A stretch of 21,521 nt of DNA, from NCBI GenBank assembly GCA_024196135.1, contig JAMQCK010000492.1:1-21521 (forward strand), given 5' to 3'. Source of the stretch: Pleurotus ostreatus/Saccharomyces cerevisiae fusant. Its lineage: Eukaryota; Opisthokonta. Made by a program: the position numbers and the translations under genes. Positions 1 through 8,729 of the stretch are shown in pieces (position 1 is the stretch's first letter; each line of letters starts with the position of its first letter). The notes beneath the pieces are model-generated. The model had not been told where the DNA came from. It made no database searches and saw only the letters and a program-made list of their open reading frames with translations.

Positions 1-285
1 AGGCGCCATACAGTAGTGGTGGTGAGGAACTGGTAGGGTACCGGCAATGTCCAAGGAAGGGGAAGGGATAAAATAAGAGAAGGGGAAAGGGGTAGATAGC
101 CAAAGGGAGAGGAGGAGAAGGGAAACAGGAGATATAAAGGAAACACACCAGGAATGAGTCATAGGTGATGACTGATGGGGGGCGTCAACACATGCAAACA
201 CCATCAATGCCATGCACCAAACAAGACCAAACCAATTGAATACCAGTCACGCTTGTGGGCGCTTGTGGGTGGCGTGGATATCCCC
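1..285. other. Intergenic, purine-rich low-complexity stretch
   Basis: This is sequence downstream of the first minus-strand gene. Roughly 50-150 is almost entirely A and G on the plus strand (runs of GGGAA and GGAGA type). I see no supported gene, RNA or repeat unit. It probably contains the 3' untranslated region of the neighbouring gene. Confidence 0.5.
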
Positions 286-3200
286 TTACACGGACCCCTG
301 CTCGTGCTCCTCCTCATCCTCATCGTGCACAAGCCCGTCATCCTGCTCCTCCTCCCAGAAGGACTGCCACTTGATGCGCGATTCAGATCCGGTTGCCAAG
401 TCCTGCTGGTACAGCTCCGAGTCCTTCCAGCGCAGGTATCCGTACACACGCGGTGGCTGATGCTGAGTGATGGGGTTGGATTGGACGAGAGGGGTCATGC
501 TGAGCTCCCTCAAAGGGCCCATGACGGCGTTGCGGGGGAGGGGCATCAAGACGACGGCGCCGTGGTCGAGGAGGTAGCGGAGGGCATCCACGCCCTCGAG
601 GCCGCGCTCGTTGCTTTCGCGCTCGGCCTTCTTGCGCCTCTCCAGCATTTTGCCGACCTTGCCGGCCCAGGAGCGCCCGGACGGCTTGCGAGGGACGTCC
701 TTGATCGGCATGTTGTTGGCGAGCTCTTCAATCCAGTTGGCGAGAACGAGGCCGAGCCGGTACGCGATGTCGAGCAGCTGAGAGCGTGGGATCTGGTTCG
801 GCATCTCGACCGACTTGGATGAGAGATGATGGTTGGCGAGGCGATAGTTAGCGCCTACAAAGTGTAGCTCAGTATCGGAGATGACGCGGTACAACGTGAA
901 CTTACCTAGATCCCACCGTACGGCTTCATAGAGGATACGAACGAACTCGTCGCTGCGATTCTTGCCTGGCCTGCTCATCATGTTGCGATACGTGAAGAAA
1001 CCGCGGGGGTGCGCGGCCATGTCCGCCTCTACCGCCCTTCTCCACGCCCGCGCCTCTGCCGACTCTTCCTCTGCGGCCGGCGCGGAGGGGATCTCGGTGT
1101 CGTCGGTCAGCCCGCGAAGCCTGAGGTCGCACGATCTATAGGGGGTGTCGCGTTAGAGACGACCGACCTCGTAGGGAGTCAACACTTGCCTGAGCAAAGT
1201 CGTCACGTCGTTCATCCCGGCAGTGAAGTTTCCGCGATAGCGGCGCAGCATCTCGACAAATGCAGCGCCGCCGCCAAACATGGTCGAGCTCACCGAACCC
1301 TTTGCACCTCCGCGAAGGTCAACGACGTATCCGACGAGGGCGAGGCCGGAGTTCATGTGCGCGCCAAGCGCGACGCGAGAGAGCTGTTCGGCGGTCTGGT
1401 TGACCAGTCGTTGTCGCTGTCGCGCCGTTGCGTTCTGAATGATTTCCTCCTGCATGGCGGCGCAGAAGTCAAAGTCGTCCTTGAAGTGCTCGGCCAGTTG
1501 ATCGTCGGTGGGGCTTGCGCCGAGGCGCGAGAGCTTCTTCTTGTAGGCTTTGTTCATCCGCTCTCTGCGCTCGTCCTTCGTTTCTGAAAGATCGTCAGGT
1601 TATTCCATACGTACTGCAAGACGGCGGAAGGGACTTACCTCCATCGATCGGAGGATTCAACGCCGCCCAGTGGCGAGAAAACACCTGTTGCCGCGTCCAC
1701 TGCCTCGTGCGCATGCACTCCAGTGCCCTCCACCCGGCGGCGTTCCACAGCGCCTCGACGGGCTTCTTGCACCAAATGGACTCCTCCATGAACACATCCG
1801 AGAGTGCGCGTACTGCGTCTTGTAAGCGTTGAGCCGTAGCGCCCGGGATTGGACCCGCATTGACCCTGCCCGCCGTCCCTTGTGTCGTTGACGCGTTGGC
1901 AGTGCCCTGCGCTGTGGAGGGGCCGGCCGTGCTCTGCGTCGCAGAGCGGGAGGGGTTGCGAATGCGCCTTGTCGAAGGGCCCGGCTCGTTGAGATCTAGC
2001 TCATCTTCTTCGTTCGGGTCTCCGTCGAAGCTGAACAGCTGGGAGAAATCGGGCAGCTCGGCGTCGTCGTCGAGGTAGTCGGCGGCGTTGAAGACCCCCG
2101 GAACCTGCTGCGGGAAGGCATCCTCGGCGACGGCGGCGTCCTCGTCCTCGGGCAGCGCCTTCTGCTTCCCCTTTGCTTTCTGCGACGGGCGCGGGCGGCT
2201 GAGAGCCTCGTCCTCGTCCTTGGGTGGCGCCTTCTGCTTTCCCTTGCCCTTTTTCGATGGGCGAGGGCCGTCTTCGGCGCCGTTGGCATCGTCGGCATCA
2301 CCATCATCGCCGCCGCCGTTCTTAGGCGGGGGCGGAGGTGCGGGCCTCTTCCCCTTGCTCTTGGTGGTGGGGTGGGGCGCCTCGATGCGGTTGGATGTAG
2401 TATCCGCGCGAGGGTTGGTCTTTTTGAGCGGCGCGGGGAGGGAAGGCGCAGGCTTGTTGCCGTTCTCCTTGTATCGAACATGGTGAGTGACGGCGGCATC
2501 GCTAGCACTGGCGAGACTGACCTTGGCACCCTTCTTGGGCGGTGGCTGCAGGACCGCACCGCCCTTTGGCTGCTTCGCCTTCCTCGTCGGCGAAGGTGGT
2601 GGAGTGTCCCGCTCATTAAGAGAGTTGAGGGCGGGAGTCTTGCCGTTGCCGATCTTCGGGGGAGGGGTCGGCATGCGGAAGTCATCCTCGTCAAACTCGA
2701 TGAGCTGCAAGGGGCGACGAGGGGGGGACATAGGGGGAACGTAGCCGCCCTCCGTGCCCTGCGACGTGCCCTCGGGCTTTCCCTTCGTCGGCGCCTTCTC
2801 TCCTTTCCCGTTCGCGCCGCCCAACGCTCTCCCCTTCCCCGCCTCGCTCGCCTTCACCGCCTTCCCCGCCTCGCTCGCCTTCACCGCCTTCCCCGCCTCG
2901 CTCGCCTTCCCCGCCTTCCCCGCCTCGCCCGCCTTCCCCGCCTTTCCCTTCCCCTCCTTTCCCGCATTCCCTGCCTTCCCCTCCTTCCCCCCTTTCGCCC
3001 CCTCCGGTTTCCCATTCCCCTTGATCACAGCTGGCGGCTGGGGGCGGCCCACATCGCTCTTCGACCGTTTCTTGTCCGGCATGGCCCCCTCAGCCTCAGG
3101 AGACCTTGCGCGCGGGTCGCCCTTGCGGCCGTGAGCCTGGGCAGCCTGTATGGGCTCGCGGGAAGATGCGCCGCGGCGCTTCTTGGGTGCAGGCGCGACC

Positions 3201-3897
3201 GACGGAGAGGGAGGTGCGGGGTCCCTCGCCCTCTTGGCCGAGGGCTTGGGCTTGGGCGTCGCAGCTTCCTCCTTTTCGTCATCGTCCGACGCCGAAGGGG
3301 GAGGGGGTTGGAAGTCGGACCCCGACCCAGAGCCAGACGTGGTTTGCGAAGACTCTGAACGAGCATCGCTAGCCGCGCGCTGTGAGCGCGTCCGGGAAGC
3401 CCCTCCACGCGTGACGGATGGGAGCGAGGGCACGGCGACGAAATCGAGCACCTGGCGACCGCGATTGGCCGCCGCCGCCGACCCCCGCGCAATAGATGAC
3501 GGGGGCGGCGGGGTTCCAGCGAGGGGTCCAGCAATAGATGAGGACCCGCCGGTCGCTGGAGACGCAGGGGATGCTCCGCGAACAATGTCGGCATACGAGG
3601 GGGAGTGCGGCTAGGTAAAAATGAGTTTGCGATATTCAGCGTTTGTGTAAAATGCGAAGGACGCACCCGTGGCGTATCAATATCCATGCCTTCCTCTTTC
3701 TCGTCGCCCGAGGCGCCGCTGGGGGCTGAGGCAGCGGTAGTAGCGGCCGGAGCGTCAGTCGTACCCGCATATCTGGGGTTCCTTGTCGTGCGAGGTGGAA
3801 GTTGACGCGTCGGGGCGGCCGACGGCTTGGGGCGAGCCTTGGCCTTACGGTTGGTCGACTTCGAGGGCGGCGGAGGCGGGGGCGGGGGCGACAACAT
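286..3897 (-). CDS. 1131-aa protein: disordered Lys/Pro/Gly-rich N-terminus, compact C-terminal half; unknown function
   Basis: Five exons give one continuous frame: 3897-3667, 3610-1639, 1583-1190, 1135-906 and 854-286. Phases agree at every junction. The start is the ATG at 3897, followed by a run of eight prolines. Residues 1 to about 650 are low complexity, with proline runs, acidic patches, Lys/Gly/Ala repeats and many basic nuclear-localisation-like clusters. From about residue 660 the composition becomes ordinary (Trp-containing helices, then a segment around ALGAHMNSGLALVGYVVDL), which suggests a folded domain. The tail is acidic. The intron at 1136-1189 uses a GC donor (GCAAGT). I do not recognise the family. 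From memory, similar C-terminal halves recur in Agaricomycete hypothetical proteins near KDZ/TET genes, but this is not checked. It is followed at a distance by three more minus-strand genes and may be cargo of an older element. Confidence 0.7.
2838..2960. repeat. In-frame coding minisatellite (unit about 27 bp)
   Basis: The plus strand repeats a unit of the form CGCCTCGCTCGCCTTCACCGCCTTCCC two to three times, then degenerates into shorter CCGCCTTCC units. On the minus strand it encodes GKAVKASEA-type repeats within the disordered part of the 1131-aa protein. Unit length is a multiple of three, so copy number changes keep the frame. Boundaries are approximate. Confidence 0.8.
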
Positions 3898-4232
3898 TCT
3901 TTTCCGTGCAGCTGAGGGCGTCGTGTGTCTTGGAGGGGGAGGAGGGAAAGAATTGCCAAACTGCAGGCTCGGCCGACTTCCTGACACGCGACTGGTCCAG
4001 AAATGTCTGATGGAAAGTTTTCAAAGCAAAGCCGGTGCAAACAAAACGAAATACTTGCCGATGAATCTGAAGTTTCTTCGCATGTTGAACTTTGAAATAT
4101 GGGCGGCCGCGTGATTGCTTGAATGTCCAGAACTTCCTGTGATAACCACATTAGGAAGTTCTGATATGGGGAGCATGTGAAACAATAACTCCCGAGAACC
4201 GGTGATTTCCAAGCGAGTGGTAACTATGCTAT
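3898..4232. other. Intergenic region, no gene seen
   Basis: This lies between the start of the 1131-aa gene and the stop of the 353-aa gene, both on the minus strand. Frames here are short and have no splice-supported continuation. It should hold the promoter and 5' untranslated region of the 1131-aa gene. An in-frame GTG further upstream (3987) and possible acceptors near 3960 mean that a non-coding first exon is possible. Confidence 0.5.
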
Positions 4233-5437
4233 CTAGCAAAAATGGCTAAGGGAGTGGTACGATGCTGGCGGGTTCGCCGCGAAGCAATGGGAGCAGAGGG
4301 CGCGCCAGATGAGGAGCGGCGGGCGCGCAGGGTTCGAGCTCACTGCAACCGGCTGCTCCAGCGTCGTAACTTTGAGCGCCATCGTACGCTTGGGCTCGCC
4401 AAAGACAACCACCGTCGCAACACCCTTGTGGAAGCCCTGCTGTCCAAGGAGTTCTTTGTAGTGCGCGGGAATGACCCAGCCCCCCGGGAGTACGGGGAGC
4501 CAGTAGGTGGCGGGGATGGCGCTGTGCTGTACGACGTTAGCAAAAGTATGTGTGCATGTGGGGGGACTTACAATCGAGTAGAACTCGCACTCTATGCATT
4601 GCGCCGTGGGCGTCGGGGGGATGACGTGGGCAGGGCGTCCGGGCCAGCTGCGAGAGTGGACTTCGAGAACGATGTCCTCGCCGGACCCGGGAAGGGGTGC
4701 TGGAACTGTATCCCACCACGAGATGTTGATGAGTGCGCCGTTTGCGAGGCGAAGGTAGAGGTCGCTAACGCCCGGGTCGAGGTCCTGGCTCGCCACCCAT
4801 GCCGTGCGATTGGCGGGGATGAACATGTTCAGAACGGTCGTTGTGCGCCGTGTAACTTCGCGCGCCTAGCGGAAGAGTCAGTATAAGCGAACGTCGTAGG
4901 CTACCCTTGTGACGCACCTGTCCCAGATCTTCCCCCACTAGAAAGCGGACGTTTATCTCGTACTCCTGGTACCAGTGGGTGGGCCCTTCGAACTCGCCTT
5001 CCAGCTGCATCCAGCGCTGCATCTTGATGATGTCGCCGGCCTCGGCCTTGACCTCCTCGCGCATTTCAGCGTGCAGCCTCTTGAGATACAGGGGCTCGAG
5101 AAGGCGGTGCTCTCCGTGCTTCCCGAACTGTGGGCGGCAATGGCGAACCATCGGAGTGATTGCGCTGCACAGCTTGCGAACCAGTTTTTTGTCGGTCCCT
5201 GTTCAGCGTCAGCAACACGGTTTGAAAGAAGAAGGAGTACCTACAGCCCGCGTTACGCCCAAAGCCCCGCGACAGGGCGAGAACCCATACCCCCATCTGC
5301 AGACTGTACGTGTAGGATCCGCGCGCCTTCCAGAGTGCCTGCTGGACCAGCGACCGACTATATTGGACCGTTTCGGAGCCAGGAGGTAGGGGAGCGACGC
5401 TGACGACGCTCAGCTGGATGATCTGCTGCGTCGCCAT
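4233..5437 (-). CDS. 353-aa protein of unknown function
   Basis: Four exons, 5437-5245, 5198-4918, 4865-4572 and 4526-4233, join in phase with introns of 46, 52 and 45 nt. All have GT..AG ends, and the donors at 4917 and 4571 read GTGCGT and GTAAGT. The start is the ATG at 5437 (MATQQIIQLS). The protein looks globular: mixed charge, several tryptophans (QEYEINVRFLVGEDLG; NISWWDTVPAPLPGSG), no signal peptide and no transmembrane segment. I recognise no domain. It sits between the 1131-aa gene and the TET/JBP gene on the same strand, 190 bp downstream of the latter. Its intact frame and regular introns argue that it is a real and recently functional gene. Confidence 0.65.
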
Positions 5438-5627
5438 CCGTAGTCGTAGTCGGAGCAGTGATGCCTGAATAGAATTTGTTAAATGAAAACAAACACGGAC
5501 TTCGCCGGCGCGCACACGATCATGTGACATACCAAAGTTGAACTTTTAACAGGCGGCCGTTGCCGGGCGAGCGACAGAGGCTGTTTGCCGTACATATCAC
5601 GAGGCGTAGACTAAACATATGAATAAA

Positions 5628-7386
5628 CTAGCTGTCCGCGTCCGAGGCCGCCCCTCCCTTCACTGCCGCTGCATCCCGCATGAGCTTGGGCAGCCGCGAT
5701 AGCATCGCGACGCCCTTCTTCCACCGCGATTGGTTCGCGCTCCGCGCCGCCTGCAACCCGGGGCGATCGAGGCCGGCGTAGTACTCGCTGTCGAGCTTGA
5801 AGCCGTGCTCCACAAATCGGAAGATGGCGCCGGACGTGTACTGAGTCACGGAGTAGCGTGTCTCGCCCTCCGATATCCGGGTGTTATGGTGGGTGAGAAG
5901 CGCCGAGGGTATGATGATGCTGGCGCCGGGGGGGAACCTGATCACTAGCTTCAACTCACGAAGGATGATGTGGCCGCCGCGGTTGGGGTCGAAGCGTCCT
6001 AAGGCAGTGATTGCGCAGAATCCGTGAGAAAGGTTGCCGAAGTCTCTATGCGCGTAGGTCTGCGTCTGTGGGCCGAAGTTGATGGTCAGGCAGGACCAAA
6101 CACTCTTCGGGAAGTTCAGGAAGCGGCGAAGGCGAGGCTTCCAGCCTAGGAGCTTCGTCTGCGTCTCGGCGTAGTGCTTGTGTATCTCCGGCTCCCAGTT
6201 CTTGAGGGCGCCTAAAGGGGATGTCAATCGAGCGTTGAGGGTAACGGCGGCGTAGGGCTTACCAGAGTTCAAGTGGGCAATACGCCGCATGCCCTTCGAC
6301 TTGATGAAGCGGGTGAGCTCGCGCTGGGTGGTGTCGGAGTGCTTCAAGGGCCCGGGCTCCTGGAACCTTGTGAGCAGTGAGGCTTGAAGGGGTTACACGT
6401 CGCGCACACCTTCTGCCCCCCGCCGTGGGAGAAGCCGATCGCCTTGACGCAGAAGTTGCCGCGACGGTGAACGCGCTCCTCCGGCGAGAACTTCAAGCGG
6501 CGGCGCATGGCTTCGAGCCCGTCCGCGACCTCGAGATGGTCGATCCCTTTGCCACCGCCGACAAGTATGACCATCACAACTTGCTCGCGGTTGACGGCGA
6601 TGGCGCCGCTATCCCTGCCATTCCGTTAGTTTGTTGTCTGCCTGCAGGTGAGGGATCACGTACAGTCCGTTCCATGCCAGATACTTGTACCCTACGAGCT
6701 CTTCAAGCTCTGGTATGCCCATCTCCCACGCGTTGCGCAGGCAGGTGAAGGCGGTGCTGGTGACGGGGGCCTTGTCGAAGTTGTAAGTCGCTTGTTGGCA
6801 GAAGGCGTTGAGGACCTTGTCGGCGCGGAAGCGCTTCGATGACTCGCCAGCATTGCCTTGCTCCTACCGTTTGCGCTTCCGGTTCGCCTGGCTCTTACGC
6901 GCCTTGCTGTTCTTGAGAGCGCAGGGATAGTCGCCGGACGTCGTGGGTGGGGAGGCGGGGTCGTTGTACTCGCCGGCATACAGGAGGTCGTCCGTCGCGT
7001 CTCGCTCGTCTTCTTCGGTCAAGTCCGAAAGCGGTGAGGGGGCCCGGCTTGAAGGTAGGGACGTCAGCACAGACGCGCACTCGGAGAGCGCGTCGGCCCG
7101 TTCCATACGACCCTTCTCAGCATCCTCGAACAGCTGTGCGATATCGACGTCCTCCGGAAGGGTAACAACGTTGCTGAAGGCAGCGCCGCTGCGTGTAGTA
7201 CGCACTGTGAATTGTCGTCAGTGCGGGTATAATTCAGGGATTAAAGGAAGGCCCCTCGCCCGATAATCTGTACCCCCTCGATCGCCCTACCTGCCATGCG
7301 TTGACTGGCGGGGTTGAAAGGGCACGTCATTGCGGGGAGGGACCGTCGCGACACTTACCGCCAAGGCGACGTAGCAGGTCGGCCAT
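5628..7386 (-). pseudogene. TET/JBP-family 2OG-Fe(II) dioxygenase, copy 1, with an in-frame stop (possible pseudogene)
   Basis: Exons 7386-7359, 7204-6664, 6614-6410, 6359-6263 and 6211-5628 give 484 codons, with one in-frame TAG at 6864-6866 (codon 123). The family oxidises 5-methylpyrimidines in DNA. Reading through the stop, the enzyme core is complete: iron ligands H345 and D347 (AHRDFGNL) and H398 (LLTHHNTRI), the 2OG-binding R409 (GETRYSVTQY), and the fungal signature SHGGGQ..PGPLKHS made by an exon junction at 6410/6359. It is paralogous to the copy at 14908-16864 over its whole length, from RTTRSGAAFSN onward. A 42-nt GTAAGA..AAG intron (6898-6857) would remove the stop in frame, so the gene may still work. 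The start is uncertain: ATG 7386 gives MADLLRRLG, resembling the DLLQ start of the paralogue, and ATG 7297 also fits by phase. Confidence 0.82.
6857..6898 (-). other. Candidate 42-nt intron spanning the in-frame TAG
   Basis: The minus strand reads GCGC|GTAAGAGCC at the donor and GGAGCAAG|GCAATG at the acceptor. Removal keeps the frame and deletes the TAG at 6864-6866. Against it, the acceptor lacks a pyrimidine tract, no clear branch site is visible, and the paralogue (around 16200) codes straight through the matching basic stretch. Confidence 0.35.
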
Positions 7387-7514
7387 GGAGGTCCAGAGGA
7401 AACCTGCGAAAATTTAGTATTAATTCACTGTGTTACGTCAAACGATCATACCGCGGTAAACGCGGCGATAGAGCACGACCGCATTTGTGGCGTGCAGCTT
7501 CGAACTTCAGAGCA

Positions 7515-8217
7515 TTACTGGGGACTATCTACTGATTCTTCATCACTCGACGGTTCGAGACCCCTTCCCCCTTCCAGTCCACCTCCCATGTGCGCGACAG
7601 GTACAGCGCCATTGTCTTCGTCATCTGTCCCATCCTCAAACCCATCGCTCCCTTCAAAGCCACCGTCCCTGAGCCCGCCGGCCCCTCCTGCAGCCCGTGC
7701 CGCGTTATCATCCTCGCGACCGTCGACGTCGTACAGTGCTTCGACGATGTCCTCAATGGCGTCCACGAGCTCTTCGTCCTCATCAACATCGTCGTCCACA
7801 TCGCCACCAACGCCGGGGCCATCTTCCTCATCCCCATCCTCGCGCAGTGTCTGCAGCACGTCCGCCTGGCTCCAAGGCGGGCATGGGGCGTCGCAGGAAG
7901 CAAGCGCGAAGTCTTCCCGAGCTGCGGAAAGCTCAGCCTCGGAGGGGCCGCGGATTCCGGAGATAGACTTCTCCCATTGGACGGCGAGGCGCAGGAAAGC
8001 TCGCCGGCGCCCTTCAATCTGATATATTAGCGCCGGTGCGTCTGAAAACAAATGTAAGTTGCACGCGCGGGGAATATGTGGATCGGTGCGTACCTGGCAC
8101 TCCAATAGCCACCCCCATGGCGACTCGCAGCGACTGCCATTCCTCCTCAAGCCACTGCAGAAGATTTTCACGTTCGTTCGCGAGGCGCGCCTCTTCCTCA
8201 GCACAGCACCTTATGCT
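7515..8217 (-). CDS. 5'-truncated gene at the element junction; possible KDZ transposase C-terminus
   Basis: Two exons, 8217-8094 and 8041-7515, are joined by a 52-nt intron (8093-8042, GTACGC..TTTTCAG). The encoded segment is rich in helices (EEEARLANERENLLQWLEEE, then IYQIEGRRRAFLRLAVQWEK), followed by GPSEAELSAARE and a long acidic tail. Long helical, Arg/Glu/Trp-rich C-termini of this kind are typical of KDZ transposases, but the cysteine cluster and catalytic domain are not present, so the assignment is tentative. The frame has no supported start: it runs directly into the tip of the left terminal inverted repeat, exactly where that repeat offers a splice acceptor. The gene is therefore either cut off by the insertion or spliced across it. 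It lies just upstream of the TET/JBP gene in the same orientation. Confidence 0.55.
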
Positions 8218-8493
8218 GTAGGGTGGTTTTAAAACCGACCCGACTGTGTGCGTAACCGGGTTTCAAAACCTGGCGGCAGCTTGTCCGGCGCGGCAATTGC
8301 CGTGTAGGCAGCCTCCGCGCGGCGCCGGGACCGCCGGGATCGCCGGTGAGGCCTCTGGGGCGCCGGCGCTGGCGGCGGTGATGGCTAGCTCGCAGCCCGG
8401 GACCCCAGCGACCCCCGGGGACCCCTGAAAATGCGTACCTCGGCGTTTTCCGCATCGCGTGGGCTTATGGTCAGCACGTGCACGTTGTGGGTC
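8213..8493 (+). repeat. Left terminal inverted repeat (281 bp)
   Basis: This is the reverse complement of 20916-21196, with one mismatch noted (G at 8221). Similarity stops sharply after GTGGGTC at 8493. The repeat is GC-rich and full of palindromes: GGTTTTAAAACC at 8225-8236, CGGCAATTGCCG at 8291-8302, CCCCGGGG, and GCACGTGC near the inner end. These are candidate transposase binding sites. On the minus strand its outer tip reads CCACCCTACAG|CAT, a good 3' splice acceptor. Confidence 0.95.
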
Positions 8494-8729
8494 CACTCAC
8501 AGCAGGCAAAACAGTGCGAGCACTCGTAGCGATACCAAAATGCGATGCATAGAAACTCAGAATAATATACAAACCGCGTATACCCCAAAAAGATGTGAAT
8601 AAGCTAGGTGAATGAATAGGAGGGGGTCGAAAGGCTTGTGCATTTGAGGGGCGGTCATATAGGCGTTATATGGGGGTGGCGACGTTGGCAGGGCTGCGGG
8701 CGAGCTGTAGTGACCTGGCGCGCCAGACG
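8494..8729. other. Spacer between left TIR and cargo, no gene seen
   Basis: This AT-richer stretch lies between the inner end of the left repeat and the stop codon of the 995-aa gene. It probably contains that gene's 3' untranslated region. No conserved RNA or coding signal is recognised. Confidence 0.5.

Noticed and set aside
2372..3358. 328-codon plus-strand frame rich in Arg/Leu
   Set aside because: It is antisense to the repeat-containing exon of the 1131-aa gene. Its composition is what a GC-rich Lys/Ala/Pro coding strand gives on the opposite strand.
7291..7297. Alternative TET1 start ATGGCAG followed by a GTAGGG donor
   Set aside because: It is phase-compatible with the next exon, but the donor is weaker and the 7386 start gives a DLL-containing N-terminus like that of TET2. 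Kept as an alternative in the feature text.
7359..7500. A short minus-strand segment reading AVVLYRRVYRG..LWTSM, similar to AVVYRRVRAHFDALWAS near the transposase C-terminus
   Set aside because: The match covers about 20 residues, needs two exons with no convincing acceptor on the upstream side, and an in-frame TGA precedes it. It is too short to call a second transposase C-terminus, though worth a profile search.
8198..8455. Open frame within the left repeat beginning MRKTPRYAFSG, identical to one in the right repeat (20954-21316, plus strand)
   Set aside because: It is the same terminal repeat read in both copies. The identity reflects the repeat, and the frame has no domain or codon signal of a gene.
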